This document shows, piece after piece, positions 5,418 to 6,038 of a DNA stretch of 6,038 nt. The notes beneath the pieces are model-generated. The model was not told where the DNA came from and ran no database searches. It worked only from the letters and a program-made list of their open reading frames with translations. Source of the stretch: GCA-2726865 sp050053595 (GTDB taxonomy: Archaea > Thermoproteota > Bathyarchaeia > TCS64). Made by a program: the position numbers and the translations under genes. The number at the start of each line of letters is the position of its first letter. Within the stretch, counting starts at the first letter, position 1. The DNA lies in the NCBI GenBank assembly GCA_050053595.1, contig JASFTK010000091.1, positions 1-6,038 of the forward strand, in the 5' to 3' direction.

Positions 5418-6038
5418 TCAAGGCGTGACAGTCTGAGCTGCCCCCTCTTCTATAAGCCGCCCGATTTCCCCCTCTCCATATCCAAGACCACGGAGCACCT
5501 CGACTGTATCGGCTCCCAACAACGGCGGCGGGAGGGTAAATGCTGTGGGGGTCTCGGAAAACTTGGTCCCTGTCGCGATAGTCCTGTATGAGAAACCCAG
5601 CGGGTGCTGTCTCTCCACGATCAATTCACGTTCCCTGACGTTCAGGTCATCAACCAGCTCCACATCGGTGAGTACCGGGGCGCACGGCACTTTATCAGCA
5701 AGAACACCCGCAATCTCTCTTCTCTCCCTTTCCCTGAACCACCTTTTCAGCCTCTCTGAAGAGGGGGTAACTTCATCAGCTGTGATCCCCGTCGCCTCAG
5801 ATACCGCGTTGATCGCCTTCTCCCCTATCGCCCGGACAGCAATATATCCGTCCTTCGCTTGGTAAACGCCATGGATGTGTACCGAGGGCTCGCGGGCCCG
5901 TTCATCAGCATTGATATCCGAATACAGGGTCCGGATCAACCCGAGCCCCGATAATGTCATGAGGGAGTCCGTCTGAGCAACATCGATCCTCTGACCCTTG
6001 CCCGTGGAGTCTCTATGATAGAGGGCCGCGAGGATGCT
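5418..6038 (-). CDS. Family III (CaiB/BaiF) CoA-transferase, C-terminal half; start beyond right edge
   Basis: The enzyme moves CoA between carboxylic acids through a covalent aspartyl-CoA intermediate. The visible 206 residues open in mid-protein and run to TGA at 5418-5420. A later in-frame ATG at 5960 is internal. Numbering from the window edge, I see the family signature LYHRDSTGKGQRIDVAQTDSL (6-26), the substrate-domain stretch GVYQAKDGYIAVRA (57-70), VPCAPVLTDVELVDD (117-131) and the C-terminal hallmark PPPLLGADTVEVLRGLGYGE (170-189). Families of this type run to about 400 residues, so roughly half is present. The catalytic Asp of the formyl-CoA transferase and racemase families lies some 25-30 residues before the TGKGQ motif and is outside the window. 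The family also contains alpha-methylacyl-CoA racemases, so transferase activity is likely but not proven. The gene immediately precedes the CitE-like lyase on the same strand and probably supplies its CoA-ester substrate. Confidence 0.92.
   Translation of the reverse strand, partial: SILAALYHRDSTGKGQRIDVAQTDSLMTLSGLGLIRTLYSDINADERAREPSVHIHGVYQAKDGYIAVRAIGEKAINAVSEATGITADEVTPSSERLKRWFRERERREIAGVLADKVPCAPVLTDVELVDDLNVRERELIVERQHPLGFSYRTIATGTKFSETPTAFTLPPPLLGADTVEVLRGLGYGEGEIGRLIEEGAAQTVTP

Noticed and set aside
1..6038. CRISPR array, insertion sequence or phage attachment site
   Set aside because: No regularly spaced repeats, transposase-like frames, terminal inverted repeats or tRNA gene ends were found.

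Overview
The window most likely comes from an archaeon. Arg codons AGG/AGA and Ile codon ATA are frequent, one start is preceded by a GGTGAT Shine-Dalgarno, and AT-rich TATA-like elements (TTTATA, TATAAAA on the opposite strand) lie in the main intergenic region. A soluble multi-PAS/GAF histidine kinase beside CaiB and CitE-like CoA-metabolism genes fits an uncultivated lineage such as Bathyarchaeia or a relative. That lineage placement is a guess from style; no marker gene is present.

Layout. Positions 2-3196 (+) hold the 3' part of a very large cytoplasmic sensor histidine kinase. Its start lies before the window. Positions 3200-3424 hold what I read as a decayed minus-strand locus: a truncated, frameshifted copy of the 5' end of the citE-like gene found intact 2 kb away, preceded by a short ORF with a good Shine-Dalgarno. 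Positions 3464-3916 (-) encode a small unrecognised two-helix membrane protein whose N-terminus is built from three tandem 17-residue repeats. Positions 3917-4361 are a 445-base non-coding interval, strongly G-depleted on the plus strand, with TATA-like elements and a hairpin plus T-run terminator at its right end. Positions 4362-5390 (-) are a complete CitE/HpcH-type CoA-ester lyase. Positions 5418-6038 (-) are the C-terminal half of a family III (CaiB/BaiF) CoA-transferase that runs off the right edge.

The two right-hand genes are 27 bases apart in the order CoA-transferase then lyase and are probably one operon. By family knowledge they could activate a hydroxy- or methyl-substituted dicarboxylic acid to its CoA ester and cleave it to acetyl-CoA or propionyl-CoA plus a 2-oxoacid, as in citramalate, mesaconate and malyl-CoA pathways. 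The exact substrate cannot be read from sequence. The kinase converges on this minus-strand block, has no receiver domain, and has no response regulator beside it here.

I do not see a clear new defence or mobile system. The best leads are the degraded citE copy abutting the kinase stop codon, the 17-residue-repeat membrane protein, and the G-poor spacer.
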